The notes: generated by a model not told the origin, from the letters alone. A stretch of 64,000 nt of DNA from Microbacterium sp. Root53 (GCF_001426925.1 NZ_LMFR01000023.1:63420-127419), one strand, 5' to 3'. Numbered from the stretch's first letter, positions 7,717-16,746 are shown. Program-made: numbers and translations.

Positions 7717-8517
7717 ATGATCGGCGCGCTGAGCGCCCGTGGTCCCCGGGTCATCGTCGTGTTCGTGGCGATCGGCCTGCTCTCCGGATTCCTCTCCGGC
7801 CTGTTCGGCGTCGGGGGCGGCACGGTGATCGTCCCGCTGCTGGTCATGCTGGCCGCGTTCGGGCAGAAGCTGGCGTCGGGCACGTCCTCGGCGGCGATCA
7901 TCCCGACCGCCGCGGTCGGCGTCATCGCCTACGCCGCCAACGGGGACGTCGACTGGATCGCCGCCCTGCTGCTCGCCGCGGGCGCCGTCGTGGGGGCGCA
8001 GGTGGGCACGCGGCTGCTCCACCGCCTGTCGGAGCCCGTGCTGCGGTGGTTCTTCGTCGGATTCCTGATCGTCGTGATGATCAGCCTGTTCATCATCATC
8101 CCGTCGCGCGACGCCGAGCTGGTTCTGACGTTCTGGGCCGGTGCCGCGCTCGTGCTGACGGGCCTGGTCGCGGGCGTCCTGTCGGGCCTGATCGGCGTCG
8201 GCGGCGGCATCGTCGTGGTGCCGGTGCTGATCCTGCTGTTCGGCGCCAGCGACCTGGTCGCCAAGGGCACGTCGCTGCTCATGATGATCCCGACCACCAT
8301 GTCGGGCACCATCGGCAACATCCGCCACAAGAACGTCGATCTGGTCGCCGGGCTCTGCATCGGCGTCACGGCATGCGTCACCGCGCCCCTCGGCACCCTG
8401 GTCGCGAACGTGATCGACCCGCAGGTCGCGAACATCCTGTTCGTGATCTTCCTCGTCGTGATCACGGCTCAGATGACCCAGCGCGCGATCCGCGCGTCCC
8501 GCAAGCCGAAGGAGTGA
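7717..8517 (+). CDS. TauE/SafE (sulfite exporter) family permease
   Basis: Members are membrane carriers linked to export of sulfite, sulfonates or other organic anions. The protein (266 residues from ATG 7717) is almost entirely hydrophobic with about eight membrane segments and two internal copies of the family motif, GLFGVGGGTVIVPLLVML near residue 25 and GLIGVGGGIVVVPVLILLFG near residue 155. Upstream in-frame codons from 7612 are rejected because they encode an Arg/Pro-rich stretch spanning the promoter. The ATG overlaps the stop of a five-codon leaderless frame. It stands alone between divergent and downstream genes, so the substrate is open. Confidence 0.85.
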   Translation: MIGALSARGPRVIVVFVAIGLLSGFLSGLFGVGGGTVIVPLLVMLAAFGQKLASGTSSAAIIPTAAVGVIAYAANGDVDWIAALLLAAGAVVGAQVGTRLLHRLSEPVLRWFFVGFLIVVMISLFIIIPSRDAELVLTFWAGAALVLTGLVAGVLSGLIGVGGGIVVVPVLILLFGASDLVAKGTSLLMMIPTTMSGTIGNIRHKNVDLVAGLCIGVTACVTAPLGTLVANVIDPQVANILFVIFLVVITAQMTQRAIRASRKPKE

Positions 8518-8553
8518 GCCCGGCCGGTCGACGGCCCGGTCAGGGGCGGTCGA

Positions 8554-8559
8554 TAGGAT
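8554..8559 (+). promoter_or_regulatory. -10 box for leaderless dehydratase-murB transcript
   Basis: TAGGAT, 6 bases, then GTG 8566: the same spacing as at 4241-4253. No ribosome-binding site is present before this GTG. Confidence 0.65.
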
Positions 8560-8565
8560 GAGCCG

Positions 8566-9012
8566 GTGCCAGTGAATCCCGAACTGCTCGGTCGCGCGTT
8601 CCCGCCGACCGCGCCGTACCTCGTCGGACGCGAGAAGGTGCGCGAGTTCGCGCGCGCCGTGTTCGCCGAGGACGCCCAGCACCACGACCCCGAGGCCGCC
8701 CGCGCGCTCGGCTACGGCGACGTCGTCGCCCCGCCGACGTTCGCGATGGTGATCCAGGACATGACGCTGCAGCAGCTGCTCGCCGAGCCCGACTCGGGCA
8801 TCGCGCTGGAGCGCACGATCCACGTGCAGCAGAGCTTCCGCTACACGCGGCCGATCGTCGCCGGCGACGAGCTCACGGGGCAGCTGACCGTCACGGGCCT
8901 GCGGGCCATGGGGCAGGGCGCCATGGTCACGAGCGAGGCCGAGATCACCGACGCGGACGGCGCGCACGTCGTCACCGCGACCTCGGTGCTGCTGATCGGG
9001 GGAGAGGAATGA
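8566..9012 (+). CDS. MaoC-like hot-dog dehydratase subunit, HadA type
   Basis: A 148-residue FAS1-like/MaoC N-terminal dehydratase domain protein. It resembles the HadA-type subunit that pairs with a HadB-type partner to dehydrate (3R)-hydroxyacyl thioesters. Visible features: N-terminal PPTAPYLVGREKVREFARAV (in part YLVGREKVREFA), DPEAARALGYGDVVAPPTFA with the substrate-tunnel motif, and QQSFRYTRPIVAGDELTG. It lacks the catalytic Asp/His helix found in the partner, as expected for a HadA-like subunit. The GTG start is leaderless. The end overlaps the partner gene by 4 bases, and murB follows, an order common in actinobacteria. Confidence 0.82.
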   Translation: MPVNPELLGRAFPPTAPYLVGREKVREFARAVFAEDAQHHDPEAARALGYGDVVAPPTFAMVIQDMTLQQLLAEPDSGIALERTIHVQQSFRYTRPIVAGDELTGQLTVTGLRAMGQGAMVTSEAEITDADGAHVVTATSVLLIGGEE

Positions 9013-9422
9013 GCGCGCTCGACGCCATCCAGGTCGGCGACGTCGTCGCCGAGCGCACGGTGCACCTCACGCGCGAGTCGCTCGTGCGGTACGCGGGCGC
9101 TTCCGGCGACTTCAACCCGATCCACTACCGCGACGACGTGGCCGAGCGCGTGGGCCTGCCCGGCGTGCTCGCGCACGGCATGCTCACCATGGGCCTCGCG
9201 GTCGAGACGATCGTCCCGTGGCTCGGCGACGCCGGCCGGATCGTCGAGTACGGCGTGCGCTTCACGCGCCCGGTCGTGGTCGACCCGGAGGACGGCGCCG
9301 ACGTCGCCGTCACGGCGAAGGTCGGCGAGGTCGCCGAGGGCACCGCGCGCATCGACCTCACCGTGACCCACGCCGGCACCTCCGTGCTCGGCAAGGCGCA
9401 GGTGCGGGTCCGCACCGCGTGA
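9009..9422 (+). CDS. MaoC-like (R)-hydroxyacyl dehydratase subunit, HadB type
   Basis: A 137-residue single hot-dog protein with the hydratase 2 motif: YAGASGDFNPIHYRDDVAERVGLPGVLAHGM (quoted in part: GDFNPIHYRDD and GVLAHGML), giving the catalytic Asp and His. It would form the active heterodimer with the HadA-type protein whose gene overlaps its start (ATGA). The murB start GTG overlaps its stop (GTGA), so all three are translationally coupled. The inferred role is the dehydration step of fatty acid elongation or of a related acyl-CoA pathway; which one cannot be decided here. Confidence 0.85.
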   Translation: MSALDAIQVGDVVAERTVHLTRESLVRYAGASGDFNPIHYRDDVAERVGLPGVLAHGMLTMGLAVETIVPWLGDAGRIVEYGVRFTRPVVVDPEDGADVAVTAKVGEVAEGTARIDLTVTHAGTSVLGKAQVRVRTA

Positions 9423-10564
9423 CGTCGATGCCCGAGATCGAGCCGATCCCGCTGCGCAGCCTCACCACCCTGCGCGTCGGCGCTACGCCCGCGCGCATGA
9501 TCGACGCCCGCACGCAGGACGAGCTCGTCGCGGCCCTCCGCGACGTGTGGGCCGACGGCGGCCCGTGGTTCGTGCTCGGCGGCGGATCCAACCTCCTGCC
9601 GGGTGACGAGCCGTTCCCCGGCACGGTGATCCGGATCCTCACCTCGGGCTTCGAGGTCGTCCCCGGCGCACCGGCCGGCTCCGTGCGCCTGCGCGTGCAG
9701 GCCGGCCAGAACTGGGACGAGCTCGTCGCCTGGACCGTCGCGCAGGGGCTGTCGGGCATCGAGGCGATGTCGGGGATCCCCGGCACGGCCGGCGCGGCGC
9801 CCATCCAGAACGTGGGCGCGTACGGCCAGGAGATCGTCCAGACGCTCGTCGAGGTGGAGCTGATCGACGAGGAGACCGGCGAGGTCTCCACCGTGCCGGC
9901 GTCCGAGCTGGGCCTCGGCCCGCGGACCTCGGTGCTGAAGCAGCACTACGGCTCCACCGCCGAGCGATCCGCCGTCGTCCTGTCGCTCACGCTCGACCTG
10001 GTGCACGTCGGTCACGGGCCGCGCCCGATCGAGGACGCGCGCCTTCGCTCGGCGCTCGGTCTGTCGACCGACGACGCGGTGTCCGTGCAGTGGATCCGCG
10101 ACACCGTGATCACGACCCGCCGCGGCAAGGGCATGGTGCTCGACGACCCGGATCCCGACACGCACAGCGCCGGGTCGTTCTTCAACAACCCGATCGTGGA
10201 CGAGCACGTCGCGCGCACGCTCCCCGCGGAGTGCCCGCGGTGGCCCATGACGCCGCAGCTCGACACGGTCGCGGTCATCCCGCTGTCCGCGTACGAGGGC
10301 TTCGTGCCGCCTCGTCCGCCGCAGGAGACGCTCGTCAAGGTCAGCGCCGCCTGGCTGATCGAGCACTCGGGGCTCGGCAAGGGCTTCCACCTGCCGCGCT
10401 CGCGCGCCTCGCTCTCGACCAAGCACACGCTCGCGCTCACCAACCGGGGCGGCGCGACCGCCGGCGAGATCGCGGAGCTGGCGCGCTTCGTGCAGAGCCG
10501 GGTGGCAGCGGAGTACGGCATCGTCCTGCAGCCGGAGCCGGTGCTCGTCGGCGTCGAGCTCTGA
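9419..10564 (+). CDS. murB: UDP-N-acetylmuramate dehydrogenase
   Basis: MurB reduces UDP-GlcNAc-enolpyruvate to UDP-MurNAc with NADPH and FAD in the cytoplasm, the second step of peptidoglycan precursor synthesis. The protein (381 residues from GTG 9419; an ATG three codons later at 9428 is an alternative) has the FAD-binding core TLRVGATPARMIDA, FVLGGGSNLL, and GIEAMSGIPGTAGAAPIQNVGAYGQE (in part SGIPGTAGAAPIQNVGAYG), and the catalytic serine loop SAGSFFNNPIV. The GTG overlaps the preceding stop (GTGA), so I prefer it. A GntR regulator follows 5 bases downstream, though functional linkage there is doubtful. Confidence 0.95.
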   Translation: MTSMPEIEPIPLRSLTTLRVGATPARMIDARTQDELVAALRDVWADGGPWFVLGGGSNLLPGDEPFPGTVIRILTSGFEVVPGAPAGSVRLRVQAGQNWDELVAWTVAQGLSGIEAMSGIPGTAGAAPIQNVGAYGQEIVQTLVEVELIDEETGEVSTVPASELGLGPRTSVLKQHYGSTAERSAVVLSLTLDLVHVGHGPRPIEDARLRSALGLSTDDAVSVQWIRDTVITTRRGKGMVLDDPDPDTHSAGSFFNNPIVDEHVARTLPAECPRWPMTPQLDTVAVIPLSAYEGFVPPRPPQETLVKVSAAWLIEHSGLGKGFHLPRSRASLSTKHTLALTNRGGATAGEIAELARFVQSRVAAEYGIVLQPEPVLVGVEL

Positions 10565-10569
10565 CGGCC

Positions 10570-11271
10570 ATGGCGAAGGTGTCCCGCACGCGCGAGGTGG
10601 TCGACCGGCTGCTCGACGCGATCATCGCGGGCGAGCTGCGGGCCAGCGAGCAGCTGCCGCCGGAGGGCGACATCGCGGCGCAACTCGGGGTGTCGCGGCT
10701 CACCGTGCGGGAGGCCGTGCGCCTGCTGCAGGCGCAGGGCGTGATCGTTCAGGTGCCGGGCAGCAGGCACCGGATCGCTCCGGCGTCGGAGTGGACCGGA
10801 CTGGAGGCCGTCGTGCGGCACGCCCGCACGGAGGGCGCGCGCGAGCGCTCCTCGCTCGAGCTGCTCGAGGTGCGCGTCATGATCGAGACGGGCGCGGCGC
10901 AGCTCGCCGCGGAGCGCCGTTCGGCGGACGATCTCGAGGCGCTGCGCGCCGACCTCGAGCGGATGCGGCGGGCCCACGCGGACGGGGACGTCGACGCGTT
11001 CGTGGCGGCCGATCTCGACTTCCACGACGTCATCCTGCGCGCCGCCGACAACCGCATCCTGCTGGCCACCATGCGCCCGCTCACCTCGATGCTCGAGGCC
11101 ACGCGCGCTGAGACCAGCGCCGTGCTCGACATCCGCGAGCACGCGATCGCCGAGCACGCCGCCGTGCTCGACGCGCTCGAGACCGGCGACCCGCTGGCCG
11201 CCCGGGATGCGATGGCGAGCCACATGCGCCAGACGCGCGACGATCTGCTGCGTTTCGTGCACCAGCACTGA
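10570..11271 (+). CDS. GntR/FadR family regulator (FCD domain)
   Basis: A 233-residue FadR-type regulator: N-terminal winged helix (about 5-70, with EQLPPEGDIAAQLGVSRLTVREA, in part DIAAQLGVSRLTVREA) and a C-terminal all-helical FCD ligand domain (about 90-225). The FCD metal and ligand residues appear as D in ADLDFHDVIL and H in EHAAVLDALETGD and ASHMRQT. Members sense organic acids such as gluconate, lactate or threonate. It sits 5 bases after murB but just before the acid-sugar kinase/dehydrogenase operon, with a repeat-type operator candidate at 11336. It is therefore likely the local regulator of that operon. Confidence 0.88.
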   Translation: MAKVSRTREVVDRLLDAIIAGELRASEQLPPEGDIAAQLGVSRLTVREAVRLLQAQGVIVQVPGSRHRIAPASEWTGLEAVVRHARTEGARERSSLELLEVRVMIETGAAQLAAERRSADDLEALRADLERMRRAHADGDVDAFVAADLDFHDVILRAADNRILLATMRPLTSMLEATRAETSAVLDIREHAIAEHAAVLDALETGDPLAARDAMASHMRQTRDDLLRFVHQH

Positions 11272-11335
11272 CACGGCCCGGGCCGCTCGGCCGGTCGCTC
11301 GTGTGGCGGAGAGCGCGGTCTGGGCGTAGAGTCGC

Positions 11336-11351
11336 TATCTGATATCTGATA
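11336..11351. promoter_or_regulatory. Candidate GntR operator upstream of the threonate-type operon
   Basis: TATCTGATATCTGATA is an A/T-rich island in a 70% GC context. It contains a 7-base direct repeat (TATCTGA twice) and the dyad GATATC. It lies 55-71 bases before the kinase start and 65 bases after the GntR gene. A TAGAGT -10-like box (11327-11332) lies just before it. Binding by the adjacent GntR protein is inferred. Confidence 0.45.
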
Positions 11352-11406
11352 CCTCGGTGTCCGCCGCATCGCCGCGCGGATCCCGTCCGTGAACGAAGGA
11401 GTTCTC

Positions 11407-12864
11407 GTGCCCCCCGAGAACCTGCCCGCCGGCAGCCTGCCCGTCGCGACCCTGCTCGCGGACCTGCCCGCCCCGCTCGACATCCGCGCGGACCACGTGC
11501 GCGCCGCGCTCGACCCGGCCTCGGTCTTCATCGTGCTGGACGACGACCCCACCGGCACACAGTCGGTCTCGGATCTTCCGGTGCTCACGCGCTGGGAGCG
11601 CGAGGACCTGGATGCCGCGCTCGCCACCGGGGCTCCCGCGGTCTACGTCCTGACCAACACGCGCTCGCTGGACGAGGACACCGCGGCGCGGCGCAATCGC
11701 GAGATCGTCGCCGTCTCGCTCGCCGCCGCGCGGGCCGTCGGCCGCCGCGTCACGTTCGTGTCGCGCAGCGACTCGACGCTGCGCGGGCACTTCCCGCTCG
11801 AGACCGACGTCCTGGCAGCCGAGGTGGTCGCGCACGGCGAGACCGCCCCGGCGCTGACTCTGCTGGTCCCCGCGTTCCCCGATGCCGGTCGTGTCACCGT
11901 GCGTTCCGTGCACTACTGGGTCGTGGACGACGTCGCGACGCCCGTGGGGCGCACGCCCTTCGCGCAGGATGCGACGTTCGGCTTCGCATCATCGGACCTG
12001 CGCGAATGGGTCGCCGAGAAGACGGACGGGCGCGTGCCCGCCGAGGCCGTCGCCGCGCTCACGATCGACGTGATCCGACGCGGCCCCGACGCGGTGGGCG
12101 AGTTCCTGGCGGCCCTTCCCGACGGCACGGTCGTGGCGGTCGACGTGGTCGACGAGGCAGACATGCGCGCGGTCGCCCTGGCGCTCCACCGCCTGCAGCG
12201 CGACGTGCTGCTGCGCGTGGGCCCGCCGTACCTGCGCGCGCACATCGGCCAGGAGATCGCCGAGCCCGTGCAGGCGTCGCAGCTGGACCTCGCCGAGGGG
12301 CGCGGCGGGCTCGTCGTCGTGGGCAGCCACGTCCCGCTGACGACGGCGCAGCTGGAGCACCTCCGTGCCGCGCGCCCGGACACCGCGACCGTGGAGCTGG
12401 ACGTGCGGCGCCTGATCGACGAGCGCCGCGAGGCCCACCTCGACGAGAGCGCCGCGCGCGTCGCCGAGGCACTCGCCCATGGCACGGTGATCGTCCACAC
12501 CACCCGCGACCTCGTGACCGGCGGATCGCCCGACGAGAGCCTCGAGATCGCGCGCCGGGTGTCGAGCGGGGTGGTCGAGCTCGTGCGCCGCGTGCTGCGG
12601 ATGGCACCGCCCCGCTTCGTGATCGCGAAGGGCGGCATCACGTCGAGCGACGTGGCGAGCGAGGCGCTCGAGATCCGCCGCGCGACGGTGGTGGGCCCCA
12701 TGCTGCCCGGCATCGTGTCGCTGTGGCGGCCCGAGAGCGGCCCCGCCGTGGGCATCCCGTACGTCGTCTTCGCCGGAAACGTCGGCGGCCCCGACTCGCT
12801 CTCCCGCGTCGTCGCGACGCTCGCGGACGAGCACCGACCTCCCCGTCGAAAGGACATCGCATGA
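11407..12864 (+). CDS. Four-carbon acid sugar kinase family protein (OtnK/DtnK-like)
   Basis: Enzymes of this family phosphorylate C4 acid sugars such as 2-oxo-tetronate or D-threonate with ATP. I choose GTG 11407 (485 residues) because AAGGAG lies 5-6 bases upstream; the GTG at 11389 has no such site. The N-terminal domain (about 30-250) carries the diagnostic VLDDDPTGTQSV, then TNTRSLDEDTAARRN and SRSDSTLRGHFPLE. The C-terminal nucleotide domain shows KGGITSSDVASEAL and VFAGNVGGPDSL. Its stop overlaps the dehydrogenase start (ATGA). Together they match the first two steps of threonate catabolism; later genes (aldolase/decarboxylase, isomerase) are not in the window. Confidence 0.85.
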   Translation: MPPENLPAGSLPVATLLADLPAPLDIRADHVRAALDPASVFIVLDDDPTGTQSVSDLPVLTRWEREDLDAALATGAPAVYVLTNTRSLDEDTAARRNREIVAVSLAAARAVGRRVTFVSRSDSTLRGHFPLETDVLAAEVVAHGETAPALTLLVPAFPDAGRVTVRSVHYWVVDDVATPVGRTPFAQDATFGFASSDLREWVAEKTDGRVPAEAVAALTIDVIRRGPDAVGEFLAALPDGTVVAVDVVDEADMRAVALALHRLQRDVLLRVGPPYLRAHIGQEIAEPVQASQLDLAEGRGGLVVVGSHVPLTTAQLEHLRAARPDTATVELDVRRLIDERREAHLDESAARVAEALAHGTVIVHTTRDLVTGGSPDESLEIARRVSSGVVELVRRVLRMAPPRFVIAKGGITSSDVASEALEIRRATVVGPMLPGIVSLWRPESGPAVGIPYVVFAGNVGGPDSLSRVVATLADEHRPPRRKDIA

Positions 12865-13751
12865 CCAGCACCGTCGCCGTCATCGGCCTGGGGGCCATGG
12901 GCCTTCCCATGGCCGCCCGTCTCGCACAGCGCTTCGAGGTGCGCGGCTACGACCTCGCCGCCGAGCGCCTCGCCCTCGCCGCCGACCAGGGCGTCGCGCC
13001 CGCGGACTCGGCCGCGGCCGCGGTGACGGGCGCGGATGCCGTGCTCGTCGCCGTGCGCACGGGCGAGCAGCTGAACGACCTCCTGTTCGGCGAGGCGGGG
13101 CTCTCGGCCCACCTCGGCGAGGGGAGCGTCGTCATCCTGACCAGCACGGTCGGCACCGAGGGCATCGCCGACATCGCGGCACGGCTCGCCGAGCGCGGCG
13201 CCGGCCTCGTCGACGCGCCGCTCTCGGGCGGACCCGTGCGCGCCGGCGAGGGCGACCTGCTGATCGTCGTCGGCGCGGAGCCCGCGGCCCTCGAGACGGC
13301 GCGCCCGGTGCTCGAGCAGCTCGCGTCCACGCTGACGGTGGTGGGCGACAAGCCCGGCGACGGCCAGGCGCTCAAGACCGTCAACCAGCTGCTGTGCGGC
13401 GTCCACATCGCCGCCGCCGCCGAGGCGCTCGCGCTCGCCGACGCGCTCGGCCTCGACCGCGCCCGAACGCTCGAGGCGCTCACGGCCGGTGCGGCCGACT
13501 CGTTCATGCTCGGCAACCGCGGCCCCCGCGCGCTGCAGGCGTACGACGAGGGTGGCGCCGAGGTGCTCAGCCGCCTCGACATCTTCGTGAAAGACCTCGG
13601 GATCGTGGGGCAGGCCGCGCGCAAGGCGCACCTGTCCACCCCCGTGGCAGCTGCCGCGGAGCAGCTGTTCCTGCTCGGCGAGGCGCAGGGCCTGGGGGCC
13701 CTCGACGACTCCGCCGTGATCCGCGTCGTCGCACCCGAACTCAGGAAGTGA
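12861..13751 (+). CDS. NAD-dependent L-threonate-type dehydrogenase (beta-hydroxyacid dehydrogenase family)
   Basis: A 296-residue 3-hydroxyisobutyrate-dehydrogenase-superfamily enzyme. It has the N-terminal Rossmann motif VIGLGAMGLPMA, the substrate motif DAPLSGGPVRAGEGDL near residue 118, and the catalytic lysine in ALKTVNQLLCGVHIAAAAEA (in part LKTVNQLL). Coupled to an OtnK-like kinase, it best fits an LtnD-type L-threonate dehydrogenase making 2-oxo-tetronate, which the kinase then phosphorylates. Neighbouring family members act on other beta-hydroxy acids, so the substrate rests on context. The strong nested hairpin at 13792-13858 ends the operon. Confidence 0.82.
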   Translation: MTSTVAVIGLGAMGLPMAARLAQRFEVRGYDLAAERLALAADQGVAPADSAAAAVTGADAVLVAVRTGEQLNDLLFGEAGLSAHLGEGSVVILTSTVGTEGIADIAARLAERGAGLVDAPLSGGPVRAGEGDLLIVVGAEPAALETARPVLEQLASTLTVVGDKPGDGQALKTVNQLLCGVHIAAAAEALALADALGLDRARTLEALTAGAADSFMLGNRGPRALQAYDEGGAEVLSRLDIFVKDLGIVGQAARKAHLSTPVAAAAEQLFLLGEAQGLGALDDSAVIRVVAPELRK

Positions 13752-13791
13752 GCCCCACCGTCCCCGTCGGCTGAGCCGCCGCGGAGAAGCA

Positions 13792-13858
13792 CGAGACCTC
13801 ACCACACGCACGAGACCGCAGCGGATCGCTGCGGTCTCGTGTCGTCGATGAGGTCTCG
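13792..13858. terminator. Nested bidirectional terminator hairpin
   Basis: An inner 15-bp stem (13809-13823 with 13827-13841, GAT loop) is enclosed by an outer 9-bp stem CGAGACCTC (13792-13800) / GAGGTCTCG (13850-13858). The 5' arms share CACGAGACC as a direct repeat. It lies between convergent genes and could stop both. Confidence 0.75.
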
Positions 13859-13876
13859 CGCTCGATGCGCCTCGCG

Positions 13877-15076
13877 TCAGGAGAACAGCTTCTGCAGACG
13901 CTGGATGCCCTCGAGCAGCGCGTCGTCACCGAGCGCGTACGACAGGCGCAGGTAGCCGCTGGGGCCGAAGGCCTCGCCCGGCACGACCGCGACCTCGGCG
14001 AGGTCCAGGATGAGATCTGCCAGCTCGAGCGACGTGGTCGGCGTGCGACCGGCCCACTCGCGGCCCAGCAGGCCGCGCACGTCGGGGTACGCGTAGAACG
14101 CGCCGAGCGGGTTGGGGACCTCGACGCCGTCGATCTTCGACAGCTCCTCGACGATCAGACGGCGGCGGCGGTCGAATGCCTCGCGCATCTTCAGCGCCTC
14201 ATCCTGCGGTCCGTTCAGCGCCGCGGCGGCGGCGATCTGCGCGACGTTGTTGACGTTGCTCGACAGGTGCGACTGCAGGTTGGCCGCCAGCTTGATCGCG
14301 TCGGCGGGGCCGACCATCCAGCCCACGCGCCATCCGGTCATGGCGTACGTCTTGGCGACGCCGTTGAGCAGGATGGTCTGCTCGGCGAGCTCGGGCACGG
14401 CCTCGACGATCGACACCGCGCGGGCACCCTCGTAGACGAGGTTCTGGTAGATCTCGTCGCTGATGACCCAGATGCCGTGCGCGAGCGCCCACTCGCCGAT
14501 CGCCTTCGTCTCCTCGGGCGTGTACACGGATCCGGTCGGGTTGGACGGCGAGACGAACACGAGCACGGTGGTGCGGTCGGTGCGGGCGGCCTCGAGCTGC
14601 TCGACCGTCACCTTGTAGTTCTGGTCGGCGCCGGCGAACACCTCGACGGGCACGCCGTCGGCGAGGCGGATGGCCTCGGGGTAGGTGGTCCAGTACGGCG
14701 CCGGCAGCAGCACCTCGTCGCCCGGGTTCACGACGGCCTGGAACGCCTGGTACACGGCCTGCTTGCCGCCGTTGGTCACGACCACGCGCGAGGCGGGCAC
14801 CTCGAGGCCCGAGTCGTGAAGGGTCTTCGCCGCGATCGCCTCGCGCAGCACGGGAAGACCGGCGGCGGGCGTGTAACGGAAGTTCGCGGGGTCGCGGAGG
14901 GCCTCGGCGGCGGCGTCGACGACGAACTGCGGCGTCGAGAAGTCGGGCTCGCCGGCGGCGTACGAGATGACGGGCTTGCCCTCGGCCTTGAGGGCCTTGG
15001 CCTTGGCGTCGACCTTCAGGGTGGCGGATTCGGCGATGGCGGAGAGCTTGCGGGAGAGCGGGGCGCGGTCGGTCAC
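13877..15076 (-). CDS. Aspartate-type PLP aminotransferase (class I)
   Basis: A fold-type I aminotransferase that moves the amino group of aspartate or a similar donor to 2-oxoglutarate. The protein (399 residues from GTG 15076) shows [14 protein letters not shown] at the start of the core, [14 protein letters not shown], and the PLP lysine in [16 protein letters not shown], which is the AspB/AspC-type consensus. The GTG is the only sensible start and lies 7 bases after a TACGCT box, so the mRNA is probably leaderless. Upstream in-frame codons encode arginine-rich sequence and are rejected. The narrow substrate range is unproven. Confidence 0.9.
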   Translation of the reverse strand: MTDRAPLSRKLSAIAESATLKVDAKAKALKAEGKPVISYAAGEPDFSTPQFVVDAAAEALRDPANFRYTPAAGLPVLREAIAAKTLHDSGLEVPASRVVVTNGGKQAVYQAFQAVVNPGDEVLLPAPYWTTYPEAIRLADGVPVEVFAGADQNYKVTVEQLEAARTDRTTVLVFVSPSNPTGSVYTPEETKAIGEWALAHGIWVISDEIYQNLVYEGARAVSIVEAVPELAEQTILLNGVAKTYAMTGWRVGWMVGPADAIKLAANLQSHLSSNVNNVAQIAAAAALNGPQDEALKMREAFDRRRRLIVEELSKIDGVEVPNPLGAFYAYPDVRGLLGREWAGRTPTTSLELADLILDLAEVAVVPGEAFGPSGYLRLSYALGDDALLEGIQRLQKLFS

Positions 15077-15083
15077 ACCGATC

Positions 15084-15089
15084 AGCGTA
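15084..15089 (-). promoter_or_regulatory. -10 box for leaderless aminotransferase transcript
   Basis: On the minus strand TACGCT is followed by 7 bases and then GTG 15076, one base more than the other leaderless starts in the window. Confidence 0.5.
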
Positions 15090-15153
15090 GCCGCCGGATC
15101 CGCGGTCCGAGAGGTCGATGACACGCCCCGCGCACCGGATGACGACGTCCGGA

Positions 15154-16653
15154 TCAGGACGCCGAGACGAGCGCGAGCCAGACCTCCGCGCGCGACGCGA
15201 AGGACGACAGGTCGCGGCCCAGGAGCTGCTCGGCGAGCCCGATGCGCGAGCGCACCGTGTGGCGGTGCACGCCGAGGGCGCGCGCGGTGTCCTCGAACCG
15301 GGCGTCGTGCTCCAGCCACGTCCGCAGCGAGCCGAGCAGCGCGGTCCCGTGCGTCTCGTCGTAGCGGACCAGCGGGGCGAGCAGGGCACGCGCCGCCGTG
15401 CGCGCGCCCTCGCCCAGCGAGCTCAGCAGCGCGTCCGGCACGTCGTCGATGCCGGTGACGCCCTCCGCCGAACGCGCCCGCGCGACCTGGGCCTCCTCGA
15501 TCGCCGCCGCGAGGCGCGCGTACGTCGTGGGGCGCGAGACCCCCACCGCGCCGCCGCCGCGTGCGGCGGCCTCGGCGAACGGCGCGTCCGCGTCGCGCGC
15601 CGCGAGCAGCAGGAGGCCGTCGCCATCCGGGAGCGCCCCGAAGAAGAACCGGCCGCGGAGCTGCGCGGCGCGCAGCTCCAGGAAGGCGGCGAGCTGCTCG
15701 GGGGCGGCCGACGTCACGGCCGCGACGGCGGGCTCGTCCGGCAGGCCGCCCCAGGATGAGGCCGCGACGTCGTGCGCGAGCGCGGCGTCTCCCGCCAGCA
15801 GCGCGCGCACCACTCCGGCGCGCAGGGCGCCGCGGGCGCGGATGAGCGCCTGGTTCTGCTCGAGCGCAAACCCCGCCATCGCGACGACGCTGGTCACGAC
15901 GCCCCGGGCGTCCTGGTCGAGTCCCTCCGCCTCGACCGCGAGCACGCCGCGCAGCTCTCCGCCGCGGCCGAGCGTCTGGAGCGCGAACGTGCGCCCCGAG
16001 ATCCGCGCAGTGTCGGCCGCACGGACGCCCTTGGCGAGCAGGGCCTCGGCCTCGGCGCGGAGAGCGTCGCCGACCTCGTTCGGAAGCCGAGCGGGGCGGG
16101 CATGCAGCAGGGTGCCCGCGGCGTCGTACAGGCCGGCCCAGCTGCCCAGCTGGCGGGCGAGCTCCGCGAGCGCCGCATCCAGGGCGTCCGGACGCAGCGC
16201 GGCGAGCGAGATCGCCCGCTGGGCCGCGAGCGCCCAGCTGCGCCGCGCATACGACTCCGCGGCGATCGCCTCCGCGTTCGCGCGAGCGATCGCGATGAAC
16301 GGGATCCGGAAGGGCACCTCGAACAGCGGCAGACCCGCCGACTCGCACGCCGCGATCAGTCCGGCCGGAACGCCCGCGCGGACGACCTCGGTGCCGAACC
16401 CGACGGCCGTCACTCCCCGGCGCGCGAGGCGCTCCACGTACGCGCCGTACTGTGCGGGGTCCTCGCCGCGGAACTGGGTGCCCGTCGTCAGCAGGACGAC
16501 GTCCTCGGCGAGGAACGGGGTCGGATCCTCGAGGTCGGAGCTGTGCACCCAGCGCACGGGGCGACCCCCGTCCGCGAGCGGCGTGACGAGCCTCAGGGCG
16601 AGGTCGGGGCGGTCGAGGAGCGCGCCGAGCGTAGGTGGGGTGATCGCGGCCAT
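15154..16653 (-). CDS. PucR family transcriptional regulator (GabR-like context)
   Basis: A 499-residue regulator with the N-terminal PucR domain (about 1-125, [22 protein letters not shown], in part [15 protein letters not shown]), a central GAF-like region, and the C-terminal HTH_30 domain (about 435-495, [34 protein letters not shown]). ATG 16653 is chosen because GGAGG lies 7 bases upstream and the PucR domain starts there; the frame stays open far upstream without coding quality. It is divergent from gabT-gabD across 93 bases. In Corynebacterium glutamicum a PucR-type regulator (GabR) controls GABA use, so the same job is inferred here. Confidence 0.85.
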   Translation of the reverse strand: MAAITPPTLGALLDRPDLALRLVTPLADGGRPVRWVHSSDLEDPTPFLAEDVVLLTTGTQFRGEDPAQYGAYVERLARRGVTAVGFGTEVVRAGVPAGLIAACESAGLPLFEVPFRIPFIAIARANAEAIAAESYARRSWALAAQRAISLAALRPDALDAALAELARQLGSWAGLYDAAGTLLHARPARLPNEVGDALRAEAEALLAKGVRAADTARISGRTFALQTLGRGGELRGVLAVEAEGLDQDARGVVTSVVAMAGFALEQNQALIRARGALRAGVVRALLAGDAALAHDVAASSWGGLPDEPAVAAVTSAAPEQLAAFLELRAAQLRGRFFFGALPDGDGLLLLAARDADAPFAEAAARGGGAVGVSRPTTYARLAAAIEEAQVARARSAEGVTGIDDVPDALLSSLGEGARTAARALLAPLVRYDETHGTALLGSLRTWLEHDARFEDTARALGVHRHTVRSRIGLAEQLLGRDLSSFASRAEVWLALVSAS

Positions 16654-16682
16654 GGGCGCCTCCGGTGTACGCGCGGGCGAAT

Positions 16683-16708
16683 CCCGCCTTTCGTATCGTA
16701 CGGGCGGG
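16683..16708. promoter_or_regulatory. Candidate operator between PucR regulator and gabT
   Basis: CCCGCC (16683-16688) and GGCGGG (16703-16708) form an inverted repeat. The 14-base spacer holds CGTA and TACG. It lies midway between the divergent PucR gene and gabT, 39 bases before the gabT start. Assignment to PucR is inference. Confidence 0.35.
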
Positions 16709-16734
16709 ACAGTGACCGGCGGATGGCGCGGTCG

Positions 16735-16740
16735 TACGCT
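16735..16740 (+). promoter_or_regulatory. -10 box for leaderless gabT transcript
   Basis: TACGCT, 6 bases, ATG 16747, with no ribosome-binding site before the ATG. Confidence 0.6.
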
Positions 16741-16746
16741 CGCGGC

